Assembly: GCF_003253485.1 (NCBI RefSeq)
Contig: NZ_QKTX01000010.1
Coordinates: forward strand, 124,001 to 188,000
Length of the DNA stretch: 64,000 nt
Reading direction: 5' to 3'
DNA from: Algoriphagus aquaeductus
GTDB lineage: Bacteria > Bacteroidota > Bacteroidia > Cytophagales > Cyclobacteriaceae
In this document: positions 62,901-64,000 of the stretch, one piece after another
Layout of the letters: each line of letters opens with the position of its first letter
Numbering within the stretch: the first letter of the stretch is position 1
Program-made: the position numbers and the translations under genes
The notes under the pieces: generated by a model
The model's input: the letters and a program-made list of their open reading frames with translations, nothing else
Database searches by the model: none
What the model was told of the DNA's origin: nothing

Positions 62901-64000
62901 CTCAAGTTCCTAAAATCAAAAGTGTTGGAATCGCATTTTCCCCTTATCAACGGTCGGAAGATTATAGCTCCACCGAAGTAAGAAGGAGGCACCTTTGGGT
63001 CGAATTTGAAGAGCCTTTGGAGAATCCGGATGACATGTATTTCTGCCGGGTTTTAGCCAATGCGCCTGATCAGCTGATTTCCAACAATGCTTTTGATCAA
63101 TTTATAGCACCGGAGGAAAGCCCGATCAATCTGGATTCTGAATTGACACGGATCATTACGCCCGGTCAGAGCAATGATCTTGCAGGACTTGGCGCCATGC
63201 AACAGATGATTCCTTCTACGGACTCAGACCGTCATTTCATCTTACCCTTGCCGCCGGGAATGCACGGAGAAAGTCCGGAGCTTTTCGGGTTTTTTACCTA
63301 TGAATTTCGGGTTGGGCATGGGCATTTTGTAGACCGGGAACAGGTGGACAAACAGATAAATTGGGGGAATTTCAATCCGATACTTCAGCTTTCCCAAGCA
63401 AATCAGGGACCCAAGGGGAATTTATGGTCTACTGCCCAGGGTAGATTTGGGAGACCTATTCGCGTGACGGGAGTACAGCATCCTGCGCCTACCTTGCTTT
63501 GTACCCTCAATCGAAATTCGGAAGAGATGTATGTCACTGCCCCGTTTGCAAAGGCAGTATTCAATGGAAAAAATGTGACCTCCAAGCCTCCAAGAACCAG
63601 TCTTTGGGCGGTGCTTTACGCGCAGGTTTACCAAGCCGATGGATTGGATTTTAGAAATATTCTGCTGGGTGAAAAAGAAATGAAAATAGGAGTCATGATC
63701 AAAACCAAAGAAAAAGAAGAGGATAAATTTAAATCTTTGGTGCAACAAAGTTATTTCCCAAATAAAACGCCAACCGTTGTTTCCAGCTCGGTTTCCTTGA
63801 ATATCGAAAAGATGAAGATGGGAAATCTGATCGCTAAAATTAAGGACCAGCATCCGGTCGGCACGGCCAAATTTACTTCGGAAGAGATTGCTCAGAGATT
63901 GCGGGTTTTTGGGTTGCCGGAAGACAGTCCACTGAGTGTATTGGTAGTGGAAGTCTTTGGGAACATCACCAATATTTTTGATCACATCGATGTGATGGGT
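59975..64000 (+). CDS. Giant protein of unknown function, second of a pair (3' end outside window)
   Basis: From ATG 59975 the frame is open without a stop for 1342 codons to the window end, so the protein is at least that long. It starts MEPNRLLTLMALPQEFDG, followed by IVVIPRNANPEENWNVTLQG, and lacks a signal peptide. The body is beta-rich and acidic with repeated aromatic and Pro residues: QILIWYIRQLTDYPQGSGKR, FWMPMYYASWIGKNLV, RHLWVEFEEPLENPDDMYF, FTYEFRVGHGHFVDREQ and GRFGRPIRVTGVQHPAPTLL. I recognise no catalytic domain. The FTYEFRVGHG part looks like an immunoglobulin-fold strand. It follows the first giant gene by 28 bases; a shared complex is the simplest idea. The rest of the operon lies beyond 64000. 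Confidence 0.85.
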   Translation, partial: MEPNRLLTLMALPQEFDGVNLKINIVVIPRNANPEENWNVTLQGPGISVPGFSNFHPEFALAVVQGTAEFPIDAPGNPAFTPISVPVSVEPAPHKGFLIKQVAESFGMTIGDDMDVMPDPRPVPKTIKKYLPESYRQSFNFSQPRHPNAVTDDSYECAIRNQKSPANLPPKGKLSWGKVFAHILRQPLLAKACGMIYSVSVKVDEKWFEKGGYLYVNIVNDPFATAQSKSLESNLSSTHGPLIKRYAARIPALKKGKVRSVFSAISFPVLYKKPSQPQVEIPDAPWDELFLEARAYDDGFAKVVHANQPISGNMLAEKPDGFAPQSETGIRLGWDDEQILIWYIRQLTDYPQGSGKRIDAPLCVTGYHIDVREPGKIWESLNAVKLNKEHPLVSRLSDTQTELPYQVYPNKITGPDDANFWMPMYYASWIGKNLVTEDKDAIAIYKTDQSYSENALDTTQFTPPKQGVKTNSTLEPAQLDTDLRYGGTYEFRIRLSDISGGGPAVTFDPVNESPNPNTTVSFRRFVNPGLLSVKKPDHLLKQQAQVFNATNELEEEFESNPVLTIQRPMLEYPAVLFTKKYPNAVDQLKSLVFPDRNLKPGLPDPDVKKVYVRVEAKSLRMDNALSQNGKDGYITLYQTSRNFDSDFFKALEIPVQFIDVPVLNLGNEANPFLMDNLKSSDLDQMPQVILPTGRQIRVTLRAVADVDSDPEEYWGVIDTDPEKDSRFGKITQLSFYHPPFQESQPFLESFGRIPELQGIFLKPDQVPTTKKNPISMLIQRVSEINESNAVKRLADAIGCESKGMTILAPKGQRIVFGCSARIRHSLAPDGSSITFSSNSELQNHWIGALSYQLTRDWAWDCLENDSFEIRKTHKFRTDSFQEWRKDVLVGEIEMKHTVSFEAIQDDRYGQVNRGYTRLVFLDALEPKNELLKNGQPRFPDEIWANYTVVPKFKPKHSGVNATETPWLALPTVLPPAQVPKIKSVGIAFSPYQRSEDYSSTEVRRRHLWVEFEEPLENPDDMYFCRVLANAPDQLISNNAFDQFIAPEESPINLDSELTRIITPGQSNDLAGLGAMQQMIPSTDSDRHFILPLPPGMHGESPELFGFFTYEFRVGHGHFVDREQVDKQINWGNFNPILQLSQANQGPKGNLWSTAQGRFGRPIRVTGVQHPAPTLLCTLNRNSEEMYVTAPFAKAVFNGKNVTSKPPRTSLWAVLYAQVYQADGLDFRNILLGEKEMKIGVMIKTKEKEEDKFKSLVQQSYFPNKTPTVVSSSVSLNIEKMKMGNLIAKIKDQHPVGTAKFTSEEIAQRLRVFGLPEDSPLSVLVVEVFGNITNIFDHIDVMG

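Noticed and set aside
1..64000. CRISPR arrays, rRNA genes, prophage or complete IS elements
   Set aside because: No regular spacer-repeat series, no rRNA sequence, no phage structural genes and no intact transposase were seen.

Overview
The window looks like a chromosome segment of an aerobic Bacteroidota bacterium, most likely a Cytophagales member close to Algoriphagus/Cyclobacteriaceae (inference). The grounds are: three secreted proteins ending in type IX secretion (T9SS) sorting domains with a YPNP motif, two TonB-dependent receptors with N-terminal carboxypeptidase-like extensions, a SusE-type starch lipoprotein, promoter -7 boxes of the TAnnTTTG type, and almost no Shine-Dalgarno sequences.

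Layout. 1-2.6 kb: TonB-dependent receptor, then a CAU tRNA on the minus strand. 2.8-4.5 kb: HAD phosphatase overlapping an M50 membrane protease. 4.5-10.6 kb (minus): rhodanese, T9SS-secreted protein and PASTA protein in one tight operon, then a large M43 metalloprotease. 10.7-16.9 kb: NifU-like/Mrp iron-sulfur pair, divergent dnaG, ribBA, an exported unknown and surE. 17.4-20.2 kb: a TPR histidine kinase broken by an in-frame TAA, facing and overlapping a substrate-binding-like gene. 20.4-32.4 kb: an alpha-glucan utilisation locus (MFS sugar transporter, GH31, LacI regulator, SusE-like lipoprotein, two GH13 amylases) with class II fructose-bisphosphate aldolase inside it; matching LacI-type palindromes lie in front of both transcription units. 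33.6-39.0 kb: a 1799-residue protein joining two alpha/beta-hydrolase modules, an uncharacterised middle region and a CHAT protease domain. 39.1-46.2 kb: pfkA overlapping mgsA, an S9 oligopeptidase, mscL, an ECF sigma operon and a double universal stress protein. 46.9-54.2 kb: a polysaccharide flippase, feoA-feoB with a 38-residue FeoB-associated protein, a lipoprotein and a TonB receptor, probably serving iron. 54.6-64.0 kb: two consecutive giant proteins of unknown function; the second runs off the window end.

How they fit together. Glucans are probably cut at the surface by T9SS-secreted and lipoprotein GH13 enzymes, trimmed by GH31, imported by the MFS carrier and burned through Pfk and Fba, with MgsA as overflow. 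The iron block combines outer-membrane uptake with Feo ferrous transport. The strongest candidates for an undescribed system are the hydrolase-CHAT giant at 33.6-39.0 kb and the giant pair at 54.6-64.0 kb. None of the three has a visible signal peptide, and all start after long gene-free leaders or in tandem.
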